Assembly (NCBI GenBank): GCA_046538735.1
Contig: JBKHII010000009.1
Location: forward strand, 1 to 64,000
DNA: 64,000 nt
From: SLST01 sp046538735
Lineage (GTDB): Bacteria > Spirochaetota > Spirochaetia > DSM-27196 > SLST01
Direction of reading: 5' to 3'
The translations under genes were made by a program, and so were the position numbers. Each line of letters starts with the position of its first letter. The stretch's first letter is position 1. The notes below the pieces were generated by a model. It did no database searches and was not told the origin of the DNA. It saw nothing but the letters and a program-made list of their open reading frames with translations. This document shows, piece by piece, positions 1 through 8,402 of the stretch.

Positions 1-43
1 CAACAAGGACACACTTTGCAGACCGGTGACCGGCTAGTAGCTT

Positions 44-457
44 ATGGGCATGGCGGAGACGCGGTATCGCGCGATAGTCGATCAGACTCGATGCATCGGC
101 TGCGGACTGTGTGAAGAGACTATGCCGGACGTTTTTCGACTCGGCGATTACGCCGCTTCGGTCGTGAAGTCGGTTCTCGCGGCGGACCGCTGGGAAGAGC
201 TGGTGATCGTGACTCGCGATTGTCCGGTCGGAGCCATCTCCGTGGAAAACGTTCCCGAGGACGAGACTTCAGGGAACGCGTCTGGAGACGATGACCAGAA
301 ACGCGAGAATGAAGAAGAGGATGGGGAGATTGGTGAGTACAAGCGGAAACACGGCGACCTCTCCGATCGTAACCAGATCGAGCCTGACGACCCCCAGGAT
401 TTCCAGCGCGGTGAGCACAACTTCTCCATAGTACGCAACGGTACCAACGACGATTAG
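44..457 (+). CDS. 4Fe-4S single-cluster ferredoxin with long acidic tail
   Basis: Small electron-transfer protein. Residues 16-23 hold the CxxCxxC cluster motif (Cys17, 20, 23) and the fourth ligand is Cys60 in DCPVGAI, the arrangement of Thermotoga/Clostridium-type monocluster ferredoxins. The ferredoxin fold ends near residue 70. The remaining ~67 residues are very acidic and match no family I know; they are encoded opposite the 3' end of a convergent membrane-protein gene. ATG at 44 or 50 could start translation and neither has a clear ribosome site. The acidic tail may be real or simply a late stop codon. Confidence 0.72.
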   Translation: MGMAETRYRAIVDQTRCIGCGLCEETMPDVFRLGDYAASVVKSVLAADRWEELVIVTRDCPVGAISVENVPEDETSGNASGDDDQKRENEEEDGEIGEYKRKHGDLSDRNQIEPDDPQDFQRGEHNFSIVRNGTNDD

Positions 458-565
458 CATCCAGGCGGTGTCTCGCGTCCGGGACCACACCATGATTGCA
501 AGGAACGTGGCGAGAGCTCCCAGCACGAACCGCGAGAGCATCAAGATGGCCTGCTCAGTACCCAC
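269..565 (-). CDS. Small integral membrane protein, unknown function
   Basis: 98 residues with GTG start. The sequence is strongly hydrophobic, with about three membrane segments (roughly residues 8-26, 33-52 and 65-92) separated by short charged turns. The start overlaps the stop of the upstream gene by one base (TAGTG), so translation is probably coupled. Its last 189 bases lie opposite the tail of the ferredoxin gene. No family recognised; a hydrophobic pattern this regular is unlikely to be an antisense accident. Confidence 0.6.
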   Translation of the reverse strand: MGTEQAILMLSRFVLGALATFLAIMVWSRTRDTAWMLIVVGTVAYYGEVVLTALEILGVVRLDLVTIGEVAVFPLVLTNLPILFFILAFLVIVSRRVP

Positions 566-1476
566 TATGCCCTCCTCGTCCCGGCGAATGCTCGTTCGAT
601 CCGGCGCAGCTCGCCGTCCGACAACTCGCCCGGAATGATGGAGGGCGATGCAGGGTCGGGGCTGATCACGATTCCATCGGCGAGCAACGCGTCGAACAGA
701 TCGTCGTATCTCGGTGACGCCTCGCTCTCTGTAGCGAGGCGCACATACGGACCAATCATATCAACGTTCGCCAGGCGTATCACTCCGGGCGCGGTGGCCG
801 TGCGGAGCGCGTCCGAGGCGACGGCGAGCCCTCGGAGCAGAGGCTCCGGGAGCAGGTCCGAATCGAGTTGCACCCCGGAGCCCGCCCGGTAGACGACGAC
901 CTGGGCGGACGAGAGCCCACCGTCCGGCAGGATCGGGAGAACGACCACCGGCGAGTCGGAGTCGGCCCACGCGGCGGACGGCTTTCGGCCGTCATGCGCG
1001 GTGGACGGAGCGCCCGTCTCCGCGGCGCTCGGGAGGAACGGCCTCCAGTAGCGCACGAGCCGTGCTCCGGCGTTCGGGCCAAGGGCGGGGTCCCAGGGGA
1101 GCGTCGCGTCCATATCGAGAGACAGCGCCCGTGACACAGCGGCGCGGGCGCGTTCCTCGTTTGCGAAGACGGCGAACCGGAAGTCGCCGGACCCGGACCC
1201 ACCACCACCTGCGCGCTCGGGCTGGTCGCCGAAGAGACGCCGGAGCGCCTGTTCGAGACGCTGTTCCTGCTGCGACGGAAGGGGTGCGAGCACGCCGCGC
1301 TCGAGTACACGCTTCATTTCGGTGATCACGCCGGCGCCGCGGTGGCCGAGGATCGCCCGACCGCCGGCCTGCCACATATCAAGGAGCCTGCGGCCGTCCA
1401 CGGCGTAGAGTCGGTATCCGCGCGCGCGCTTGATGCGAGGAAGTCGACGCAGCCGTGCGATCGCGTCAGGTGTCAC
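565..1476 (-). CDS. Diverged PLP fold-type I (class III aminotransferase-like) protein
   Basis: 303 residues. The first ~65 residues resemble the start of class III aminotransferases (YRLYAVDGRRLLDMWQAGG, then GHRGAGV), and a later segment LLPEPLLRGLAVASDAL resembles their large-domain helix. The family is normally 400-450 residues, and I cannot find the usual lysine that binds pyridoxal phosphate, so this is probably not an active aminotransferase. It overlaps the end of the UvrD-type helicase gene by 11 bases and is coupled to the small membrane protein downstream. Function unknown. Confidence 0.55.
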   Translation of the reverse strand: MTPDAIARLRRLPRIKRARGYRLYAVDGRRLLDMWQAGGRAILGHRGAGVITEMKRVLERGVLAPLPSQQEQRLEQALRRLFGDQPERAGGGGSGSGDFRFAVFANEERARAAVSRALSLDMDATLPWDPALGPNAGARLVRYWRPFLPSAAETGAPSTAHDGRKPSAAWADSDSPVVVLPILPDGGLSSAQVVVYRAGSGVQLDSDLLPEPLLRGLAVASDALRTATAPGVIRLANVDMIGPYVRLATESEASPRYDDLFDALLADGIVISPDPASPSIIPGELSDGELRRIERAFAGTRRA

Positions 1477-3547
1477 CGGCGATCCTCTCGAGCTGCGTGT
1501 ACTTGGGCAGGAAGCGCGCGATGCGTCCCGACTCGAACTGGACCTGCACGACGAGCTCGCTTCCGTTGTGCCAGCTTCTCGTGACGACGCCCGGTCCGTA
1601 ATCGTCGTGATACACGCCCGATCCCGCGGGATACTCGGTGTTCTCCTCGCGCCGGATGCTTCGGACGTTGCCGGCGATGTCCACGAGCTCCCGTGGAATC
1701 TCGCCGAGAAATCGTGACGGGACGAAATCCCGGCTCGTGCCGTGAAGCCGGCGATGGCTGCACGAGGTGAGGTAGAGCTCGTCCCTTGCGCGGGTCACCG
1801 CAACGTAGAAGAGCCTGCGCTCCTCCTCGATCTCGTCCGGGTCTTCGTCACCGCCACGCGGGAACAGACCTTCCTCGAGTCCGGTCACGATGACACGATC
1901 GAACTCAAGCCCTTTGGTGTTGTGCATCGTGATGAGCGTCACCCGCGCATCCTGCTGCTCGTCCTGCTCGCGCGATCGATCGAGCTCCACGAGCTCGAGG
2001 AACTCGGCGAGTCCCTCCACGGTCGCGGCGTAGAGACTCGCGGCGTTGACGAACTCCTCGAGGTTCTCCACCTTCGATCGGGCGGTGACTTCGTCCTTGT
2101 TTTCTGCGTGGTAGTCCCAGATGCCGAGCTCGTGCAGTACGCGCTCGGTGAACTCGGAGAGCTTCCCATCCCCGAGCGACGAGCGTGCTTCGCCCATGGC
2201 GTCCAGAAACCGGCGCAGGGAGGAGCCGGCCTTCCTGGAGAGCGAGCCGATCGCCGACTCAGACGCGACGAGCATGTCGCCTCGGGCGTCCGGAATACGC
2301 GCGGAGATTTCTTCGAGGCTCCTGGCTCCGATACCGCGCGCCGGTTTGTTCACGATGCGCAGAAACGATACCTCGTCTCGTGGGTTCGCGCAGAGCTTGA
2401 GCGCGGAGAGCGCGTCCTTCACTTCCTCTCGTTCGTAGAACCGGAGCGAGCCAACGATCCGATACGCAATCCCGGCTCGAAGGAGCGCCGACTCGAACAG
2501 ACGCGACTGCGCGTTCGTCCGATAGAGGATTGCCGTATCCTTTGGATCGCCTTCGATGAGCCGGAGGCAGTACTCGACTTCCTCGTCCTGGTCGTGCAGG
2601 AGCGCGGCAACCGGAACGGAGCCACCCACTCGCTCGGTCCAGAGCCTCTTACCGAGCCTGCCCGCGTTGTGCCCCACAACGGCGGATGCGACGTCCAGAA
2701 TCGGCCCGGTGGACCGGTAGTTTTGCTCGAGCTTGATGACCGTCGTTTGCGGAAAGCTCTCGCTGAACGTCAGGATGTTGCGAACCTCGGCGCCGCGAAA
2801 CCGATAGATGCTCTGATCGTCGTCGCCCACAACGCAGAGATACGTCTGCTCGTCCGTGAGTTGCTTCAGTAACTCGTACTGGGCGACGTTCGAGTCCTGG
2901 TACTCGTCCACGAGAACGTAGCGGAATCGTTGCCGGATACGCTCGCGGATCACCGAATCGGTTTGCAGCAGCTCCACGGGCTTCAGGATCAGATCTCCGA
3001 AGTCCACGTTGCCGATCTCGTCCAACCGCTCCTGGTACGCGCGGTAGATCTCGGCCAGCTCGGGATCGGGCGAGATCTCGCTCAGGTCGTCGCCGGGACG
3101 CAGCGTGTAGTCTTTGGCCCGGCTGATGAGCCGAGCGAATCGCGCGAGCGTTCCTCGGCGCTCGTCCGGATAGATCGTGCGCAGAAGGCTCACGACGTCG
3201 TCGTCGTCGTAGATCGAATAGCCTCGGGCAAGCCCCGCCGCGCCCGCGTTTCTCCGGAGCAGCCATGCGCCGAACGAGTGGAAGGTTCGGATCATGACGT
3301 CCGCCGCGGAGGGTTCCATCGCGGCGGCGCGCTCGCGCATCTCCCCTGCGGCCTTGTTCGTGAACGTCACCGCGAGTATTGAGTGCGGCGAAACACCGAG
3401 CTCGCGGATGAGATAGGCGATCTTGACCGTGATCACGCGCGTCTTGCCGGAACCCGCTCCGGCGAGAATCAGGAGCGGGCCGCCGGTGTGAAGGACCGCC
3501 TCGCGCTGCACGGGGTTGAGGGTCTCGAGCTCGGGTAGAGCAGCCAC
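1466..3547 (-). CDS. pcrA: UvrD/PcrA-family superfamily 1 DNA helicase
   Basis: ATP-dependent 3'-5' DNA helicase for repair and replication restart. Walker A is LAGAGSGKT near residues 29-37, followed by motif Ia (AVTFTNKAAGEM), Walker B (LVDEYQDSN), motif III (GDDDQSIYRFRGA), motif IV (LEQNYRS), motif V (TMHNTKGLEFDRV) and motif VI (VAVTRARDEL). The C-terminal ~50 residues match the PcrA-type Tudor-like region (GVYHDDYGPGVV). 693 residues is normal. GTG start at 3547 just after rimO; TATAGG lies 8 bases upstream of it, so it may also have its own promoter. Symbol could equally be uvrD. Confidence 0.93.
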   Translation of the reverse strand: MAALPELETLNPVQREAVLHTGGPLLILAGAGSGKTRVITVKIAYLIRELGVSPHSILAVTFTNKAAGEMRERAAAMEPSAADVMIRTFHSFGAWLLRRNAGAAGLARGYSIYDDDDVVSLLRTIYPDERRGTLARFARLISRAKDYTLRPGDDLSEISPDPELAEIYRAYQERLDEIGNVDFGDLILKPVELLQTDSVIRERIRQRFRYVLVDEYQDSNVAQYELLKQLTDEQTYLCVVGDDDQSIYRFRGAEVRNILTFSESFPQTTVIKLEQNYRSTGPILDVASAVVGHNAGRLGKRLWTERVGGSVPVAALLHDQDEEVEYCLRLIEGDPKDTAILYRTNAQSRLFESALLRAGIAYRIVGSLRFYEREEVKDALSALKLCANPRDEVSFLRIVNKPARGIGARSLEEISARIPDARGDMLVASESAIGSLSRKAGSSLRRFLDAMGEARSSLGDGKLSEFTERVLHELGIWDYHAENKDEVTARSKVENLEEFVNAASLYAATVEGLAEFLELVELDRSREQDEQQDARVTLITMHNTKGLEFDRVIVTGLEEGLFPRGGDEDPDEIEEERRLFYVAVTRARDELYLTSCSHRRLHGTSRDFVPSRFLGEIPRELVDIAGNVRSIRREENTEYPAGSGVYHDDYGPGVVTRSWHNGSELVVQVQFESGRIARFLPKYTQLERIAGDT

Positions 3548-3556
3548 CGGGAAATC

Positions 3557-4993
3557 CTATAGCGGCACCGCTTCCACGTCCAGCCCGTTGCGCCGCACGA
3601 TGCGGCAGCGCACGAGCTCGCCGGGAGCGACCTCGTTCCGCCGGCGCACACGCCCGGCACCAGCGTCCGCGCGGTCGGCATCGGCATGTCGCGCGGAGCC
3701 ACGGTCGCGGCTCGAGGAGGCACCCGTCTCCGGGACGTTGATCACGACCGAGCCGTCCACCTCGGGCGCCTGACCGTAGAACCGGCCGAGCGCGAGCGGC
3801 TCCGCCGGGACGAGCTCCTCCACGAGCACATCGAGATCGCGGCCCACGAAGCGATCCATCCGCTCGTGCGTGATCGGCCTCTGGCGCTCCTCCACGGTCC
3901 GAGCCCGCTTCTCGGCGGTCGCGCGAGAAACGTCAAGACGGGGATCGCCGCGCATCGCGGGCGTTCCCTCTTCCGGCGAGTACGGGAAGACGCCGACCCA
4001 GTCGAGCCGAGCCTCCTCCTGAAAGGCGAGGAGCTCGCCGAACGCGTGCTCGCTTTCGCCGAAGAAACCGACGAGGAAGGTCGAGCGGATCACCGCGTCC
4101 GGCAGCTCGGAGCGAATTCGCCGAACGAGCGCGAGGTAGTCGCTCGCCGAGCCGGGACGGCCCATCTTCCGGAGTACCGGAGCGCAGGCGTGCTGGAACG
4201 GGATGTCGAAGTAGGGCAGCAGACGAGGATCGGACTGCAGGATCGGGAAGAAGGAGGTCGGGAAGCGCTCGGGATAGACGTAGAGGAGCCGCACCCAGAA
4301 GTCGCCGCGCAGCTCCGAGATGCCGCGCAGCAGCGCGTCCGCCGTGACGCCCGGAAGGTCTCGCCCGAAGGAGGCGAGATCCTGCGCGACGAGGTTGATC
4401 TCGCGGATCCCGCGGGCGAGCAAACCGTCGATCTCCTCCACGATCTCATCGATCGGACGGCTGCGATGCGAGCCCCGGATGAGCGGAATCGCGCAGAAGG
4501 TGCACCGGTTGTCGCACCCCTCGGCGACCTTCACGAAGGCCGAGCCGGGGAACGACAGGAGGTGCGTGCGTTCGTGCGACTCGAGCCCCCCGGAGGGAAC
4601 TTCCACGAGCGGCGAGTCGTTCCCGGTCGTGCGGAGCTCCTCGAGGAGCTCAACGATGCGGACGGGCTTTCGGTTCCCGAAGACGGCGGCAAGCTCGGGC
4701 AGCTCGGCGGCGAGCTCGGTGGGGTATCGCTGGGAGAGACAGCCGGCCATCACGACACGGGCGTGCGGATACTCGTTCACGTACTCGAGCGTGACGTTGA
4801 TCGACTCCTGCTTCGCGGGCTCGATGAATCCACACGTGTTCACGACGATGATCGCGGCGGCATCGGGATCGGCCGCGCGCACCCAACCGGCACGCTCGAG
4901 CGCGGCGATCATGATCTCGGCGTCCACCTGATTCTTCGCGCAGCCCAGGTTGTCGAGAAAGAACCGACGGTCAGTAGACGGGGAGGAGCTCAA
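3557..4993 (-). CDS. rimO: Ribosomal protein S12 (Asp) methylthiotransferase RimO
   Basis: Radical-SAM enzyme that methylthiolates an aspartate of ribosomal protein S12. The N-terminal UPF0004 domain has LDNLGCAKNQVDAE, VVNTCGFI and AGCLSQRY, supplying three cysteines for the second cluster; the radical-SAM motif is GCDNRCTFCAIP. The C-terminal TRAM region carries an extra, charged, low-complexity insert of about 30 residues (near 430-460), which explains 478 residues against a usual ~440. TTG is the only plausible start; it lies 23 bases inside the end of the rodZ-like gene, implying coupling. Confidence 0.93.
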   Translation of the reverse strand: MSSSPSTDRRFFLDNLGCAKNQVDAEIMIAALERAGWVRAADPDAAAIIVVNTCGFIEPAKQESINVTLEYVNEYPHARVVMAGCLSQRYPTELAAELPELAAVFGNRKPVRIVELLEELRTTGNDSPLVEVPSGGLESHERTHLLSFPGSAFVKVAEGCDNRCTFCAIPLIRGSHRSRPIDEIVEEIDGLLARGIREINLVAQDLASFGRDLPGVTADALLRGISELRGDFWVRLLYVYPERFPTSFFPILQSDPRLLPYFDIPFQHACAPVLRKMGRPGSASDYLALVRRIRSELPDAVIRSTFLVGFFGESEHAFGELLAFQEEARLDWVGVFPYSPEEGTPAMRGDPRLDVSRATAEKRARTVEERQRPITHERMDRFVGRDLDVLVEELVPAEPLALGRFYGQAPEVDGSVVINVPETGASSSRDRGSARHADADRADAGAGRVRRRNEVAPGELVRCRIVRRNGLDVEAVPL

Positions 4994-6104
4994 GCAGGAC
5001 TCGGTCGGTTGCGGGGTCGGGCACCCATGCGATGAGGCCGGCGGTCACTTCGCCCGGATCGCCGAGCGCGACGTCTTGTCCGGCAACGCGGAGCCGGGCG
5101 CTCGCGGCGTTGGAAACCCAGAGCTTGAACTGATCGCGCACGCTCGTGCGCACGGTGTCGCCGGTCTGGAAAAACCGCTCCACGCGCGGCTCGTCGTCCG
5201 CCTCATAGCGGAAGAGCGCGTAGCCTTCGAAGCGAACCTCGACCGCGAACTCGTCGCGCTCGTCGAACGCGGCGATCAGGCGCGCGCCTTCCTCACGGCT
5301 CGGCTCGAGCGTCGCGCCGATCGCCGGCGCCTCCACGGCCTCGCCGGGCGAGTCGGGGACGACGACGCCCGCACGGGCCGCCGCTGCACCGCGGTCGAGC
5401 CGCATCACAACGGTCGGCGGCGAATCGAGCGTGTCCACGCTTCGCACGATGACACGCAGATCGCTCTGGGCGTCATCGTTCACGTCCAGCAGCGTCTCAG
5501 TGCCGACCGGGACGTCGGAGGTCCGGTCGCCGTACGAGAGGGTGATGCCGTCGCCCACGCGCGAAAGATCGATGGGATACCGCTCATCGGCGATCGGAAG
5601 AACGATGCGATCGCCTTCCGAGAAGCGCTGTTCCACGATCTCGTCCATCATCTCGAACAGATCGCCCTCCGGAGGAGGCGGATCGCTGGGCTCGGGCTCC
5701 GGGCCGGCGGCTTGCGCCGTCGTCTCCTCGCCGCCCGAGAAGAGCCCCCCTGCGATCGCGAAGTAGCCGCCCACGCCAACCGCAAGCACCGCGAGCGCGA
5801 TGACGAGGATGCGTCCGAGTGGGACCGACGGGCGCTTGAAAATCAGCTCGTCAATCGGAGGCGGCTGTTCCTGCAGCGTCAGGTTGTGATAGAGGGTTAC
5901 CGTCTCCTCGGGATCGAGCCCGAGGTAGTTCGAGTAGGTACGCATGAATCCCAGGAGATAGGGTTCTCCGGGGAACGACGCAAAGTCCTCCGCTTCGAGC
6001 GCTTCGAGAAAGCGCTTCGCGATGTGTGTGTCGCGCGCGACCTGCTCGATCGTGTATCCCTTTGCTTCGCGTGTCTGACTGAATCGCGCGCCGATCGACT
6101 CCAT
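4971..6104 (-). CDS. rodZ: RodZ-like helix-turn-helix membrane protein
   Basis: Probable cell-shape/MreB-linked protein. Residues 1-75 form a Cro-like HTH (SQTREAKGYTIEQVARDTHI). A transmembrane helix lies at about 105-130, then a Pro/Glu-rich linker, then a beta-rich periplasmic domain of DUF4115 type ending in VAWVPDPATDRVLLELLPVY. This order is the RodZ architecture. The gene abuts lolA upstream (stop and start adjacent, GAGGGG just before ATG) and overlaps rimO downstream. Gene order lolA-rodZ-rimO points to one transcript. The symbol is by architecture only. Confidence 0.8.
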   Translation of the reverse strand: MESIGARFSQTREAKGYTIEQVARDTHIAKRFLEALEAEDFASFPGEPYLLGFMRTYSNYLGLDPEETVTLYHNLTLQEQPPPIDELIFKRPSVPLGRILVIALAVLAVGVGGYFAIAGGLFSGGEETTAQAAGPEPEPSDPPPPEGDLFEMMDEIVEQRFSEGDRIVLPIADERYPIDLSRVGDGITLSYGDRTSDVPVGTETLLDVNDDAQSDLRVIVRSVDTLDSPPTVVMRLDRGAAAARAGVVVPDSPGEAVEAPAIGATLEPSREEGARLIAAFDERDEFAVEVRFEGYALFRYEADDEPRVERFFQTGDTVRTSVRDQFKLWVSNAASARLRVAGQDVALGDPGEVTAGLIAWVPDPATDRVLLELLPVY

Positions 6105-6821
6105 CTACCCCTCGGGATTGTACAGGAAGTTCTCGTCTACGCTGGCCGAAGGATCGGGCTCCTCCTCGAAGACGCGATCGGACACACGTTGATTGATGCG
6201 AATATCGGACAGCTCCATCCGGACTTCCTCCCAATCGACCTTCGTCCCGTCTATGCGACGGATGAATCCCTCTTCGTCAATGCTGAGTACGAGCCGGCGG
6301 AACCCTTCGGTCACCTGTCGACGGTCGAGTCGCAGCTGCGTAACGAAGACGTCCGACCCTTCCTCGAGCGGAACCGGCTCCGGTCCCTCGAGATACGCGA
6401 CGTCGTAGTTCCGCCTCATGAGCGCAAGCCCTTCGGCCGTGGCAACCCCGCCGGGTGCAGCTCCGACCTCCCGGCGCAAGTCTTGCTGGAGCACGACGTC
6501 GTACGCCGGAACGTAGATCGTCAACTGCTCTCCGTTCGAGACGAGCACCGTATCCTCCTGATCCTCCTGACCCTCCGGATCGGAGATGTCCATACGCACG
6601 AGATTCGGTCGCTTGTACGTCAGCGTGCCTTCCATGCTCCCGGTGTCGTCGCGCCAGACCACGCGCGCGGTGTAATCCTCCATCGAGGCGTAGTTCGCGG
6701 CGACGGTAGCAAAGAACTCGTTCGCGGTCAGTATTTGCTGCGCGGCGAGACCGGCCGGATAGAGGAGTGCGATCATCAATAGGGGCAGGATGAGCCGAGC
6801 TCGCATGCCGGGGTGAGCCAT
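6105..6821 (-). CDS. lolA: LolA-like outer-membrane lipoprotein carrier protein
   Basis: Periplasmic carrier for lipoproteins. A signal peptide (MRARLILPLLMIALLYPAGLAAQ) is followed by the LolA-type half-barrel pattern with MEGTLTYKRPNLVRMD and a basic-residue-rich later half. I place the start at ATG 6821 (238 aa), not at the upstream TTG, because AAGGAAG and a TTGACA-N17-GAAGAT promoter lie just before it. Directly precedes rodZ. The family is divergent, so the carrier role is inferred from fold, signal peptide and context. Confidence 0.78.
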   Translation of the reverse strand: MAHPGMRARLILPLLMIALLYPAGLAAQQILTANEFFATVAANYASMEDYTARVVWRDDTGSMEGTLTYKRPNLVRMDISDPEGQEDQEDTVLVSNGEQLTIYVPAYDVVLQQDLRREVGAAPGGVATAEGLALMRRNYDVAYLEGPEPVPLEEGSDVFVTQLRLDRRQVTEGFRRLVLSIDEEGFIRRIDGTKVDWEEVRMELSDIRINQRVSDRVFEEEPDPSASVDENFLYNPEG

Positions 6822-6831
6822 AATCTGTTCG

Positions 6832-6860
6832 ATCTTCCTTGTAGTGTACGTATTTGTCAA
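6832..6860 (-). promoter_or_regulatory. Candidate promoter of lolA-rodZ-rimO
   Basis: On the minus strand a perfect TTGACA (6860-6855), 17-base spacer and GAAGAT (6837-6832) end 10 bases before the lolA ATG. The -35 overlaps the stop codon of the upstream UVR-motif gene. The -10 is weak (A at position 2 and T at position 6 kept). Confidence 0.4.
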
Positions 6861-7600
6861 GACAACCCACGGATGTGGTCGCGGAGCTGCGCGGCCCGCT
6901 CGTAGTTCTCCTGTTCGACCGCGGCCTCGAGCTCTTCCCTAAGCCGAGCCACCGGATCATCGGGCGCGTCGTCTATCTGCTCCAGCGTGGATCGCAGATA
7001 GTTCACGGAACGGACACGCTCGAACTGGAACGCAGGCGTATCGATCTCCTGCATCGCCTGGATGACCTCGATGGCCTCTTCGAGAATCGCCCGAGCCTCG
7101 CTGCTCTCGTGCTCCTGAACCTTCTGCATCGCGTGAGCAACCGAATGCATCCGGTAGATGTACGGTTTGAACTGGAGCACGGCCTCGGTCTCTTGATCGT
7201 CCGTCGTATACTGCTCGAGCAGCTCGCAGATGCGGAGGTTGTGTGCCGTATCGCGGATTACGCGTTCGAAGTCGTTGAGCTGAAAGAGGAGGAGATAGCG
7301 GTAGTAGAAGAGAACACCCTCGTTCTGCAGCTCTTCCACGTCGTCCTCGCGGAGCTCGAAGCCCTCCTCCGTCCCGTGGGCGAGCTGGTATTCCACGAGT
7401 CGGTGCTCCACTGCGTCCACGACCGTATCGAACCCGTCCGGGCACTCGCCGTCGGGCCGTCCCTCGAGCTCGTACTGCTCGATGCCGAGCGGCTGACGCA
7501 CCTGAAGCACGCGTCTCCCGTCTTCGGCGGTGATGATCCGAACGCTGTTGTCGCTATCGTAGGGCCACTCTTCCAGCAGCCTGGTGATATCGGTGCTCAT
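6857..7600 (-). CDS. UVR-motif protein, spirochaete type
   Basis: 247 residues, soluble, acidic. The last ~35 residues are a UVR (UvrB/UvrC) motif (LREELEAAVEQENYERAAQL, then RDHI), a coiled hairpin used for protein-protein contact. The remainder is mostly helical and rich in Glu/Gln and Leu with no enzyme motif. UVR motifs also occur in McsA/ClpC-type stress proteins, so a nucleotide-excision role should not be assumed. ATG at 7600 has GGAG before it and TATATT 14 bases upstream. Divergent from pyrH. Confidence 0.72.
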   Translation of the reverse strand: MSTDITRLLEEWPYDSDNSVRIITAEDGRRVLQVRQPLGIEQYELEGRPDGECPDGFDTVVDAVEHRLVEYQLAHGTEEGFELREDDVEELQNEGVLFYYRYLLLFQLNDFERVIRDTAHNLRICELLEQYTTDDQETEAVLQFKPYIYRMHSVAHAMQKVQEHESSEARAILEEAIEVIQAMQEIDTPAFQFERVRSVNYLRSTLEQIDDAPDDPVARLREELEAAVEQENYERAAQLRDHIRGLS

Positions 7601-7648
7601 ACGCGCTCCATCTCAATATAACTCGATCTCACGCGCTTAGAAACCCGG

Positions 7649-7677
7649 TTGCGGCCCGGATCGATCCGGGCTACGAT
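7649..7677 (+). promoter_or_regulatory. pyrH promoter with palindromic spacer
   Basis: TTGCGG (7649-7654), 17-base spacer, TACGAT (7672-7677), ending 9 bases before the pyrH ATG, with no Shine-Dalgarno. The spacer is almost wholly a perfect palindrome, so a bound repressor would exclude RNA polymerase. Confidence 0.5.
7654..7671. repeat. Perfect 18-bp palindrome, candidate operator
   Basis: GCCCGGATCGATCCGGGC reads the same on both strands. It fills the spacer of the pyrH promoter in the divergent region between the UVR-motif gene and pyrH. The same half-sites (GCCCGGA and TCCGGGC, 4 bases apart) recur at 21402-21419 in an equivalent promoter position. Confidence 0.65.
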
Positions 7678-7686
7678 TCGTGCACG

Positions 7687-8379
7687 ATGTCGGATGTCAC
7701 GGTGATCTCAGTCGGTGGTTCGATCGTAGTTCCGGACGGTGTAGACGTCCGATTCGTGAGCGAATTCGTGGCGACGCTGCGTCGACGAATCGAACACGAC
7801 GCCGCGGCCGACTTCGCGCTCGTGATCGGCGGCGGCTCAACCGCGCGCAGCTACCAGGAAGCGGCCCGCAGGCTCGCGCCGTCCGCCCCGGCCGCGCTGC
7901 TCGACGACGTCGGGATCGCGGCCACCCGCGTGAACGCGCAGGTCGTGCGAGCGGCGTTCGGCGATCTCTGTACGGATCCGATATTCACCGATCCGACCGG
8001 GGTACGCACGATCTCGGGCCGCGTCCTCGTGGGCGGCGGCTGGAAGCCGGGCTTCTCTACCGACAACGTCTCGGTTCGTCTTGCCGAGACGCTCGGCGCG
8101 AAGAAGCTCATCAACCTGAGCAACATCCGGCAGATCTACACGGCGGATCCCAAGGTCGACCCGGAAGCCGAGCCTCTGGAGTCGATCACCTGGGACCAGC
8201 TCCGCGCGATCGTGGGCGACGAATGGGTCCCCGGAAAGAACACGCCGTTCGATCCGGTCGCGACGCGCCGGGCTGCCGAGCTCGGGATGACGGTCGTCGC
8301 CGCGGACGGGCGCGATCTCGCGAATCTCGAGGCGCTGCTGGACGGGCGTCCCTTCGTGGGCACCACGATCGCCCCCTGA
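7687..8379 (+). CDS. pyrH: UMP kinase, archaeal-type
   Basis: Phosphorylates UMP to UDP with ATP (pyrimidine nucleotide synthesis). 230 residues of the amino-acid kinase fold: ISVGGSIV at residues 7-14, VIGGGSTARSYQEAA, a GWKPGFSTDNVSVRLAE nucleotide-site segment, INLSNIRQIYTADPK and GKNTPFDP. The GWKPG-STD signature and the short length fit the archaeal-type subfamily rather than the hexameric proteobacterial enzyme. ATG is preceded by a -10 only 9 bases away, suggesting an extremely short or absent leader. Confidence 0.88.
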   Translation: MSDVTVISVGGSIVVPDGVDVRFVSEFVATLRRRIEHDAAADFALVIGGGSTARSYQEAARRLAPSAPAALLDDVGIAATRVNAQVVRAAFGDLCTDPIFTDPTGVRTISGRVLVGGGWKPGFSTDNVSVRLAETLGAKKLINLSNIRQIYTADPKVDPEAEPLESITWDQLRAIVGDEWVPGKNTPFDPVATRRAAELGMTVVAADGRDLANLEALLDGRPFVGTTIAP

Positions 8380-8402
8380 GCTTTCGGGCCCTGAACCTGG
8401 CG

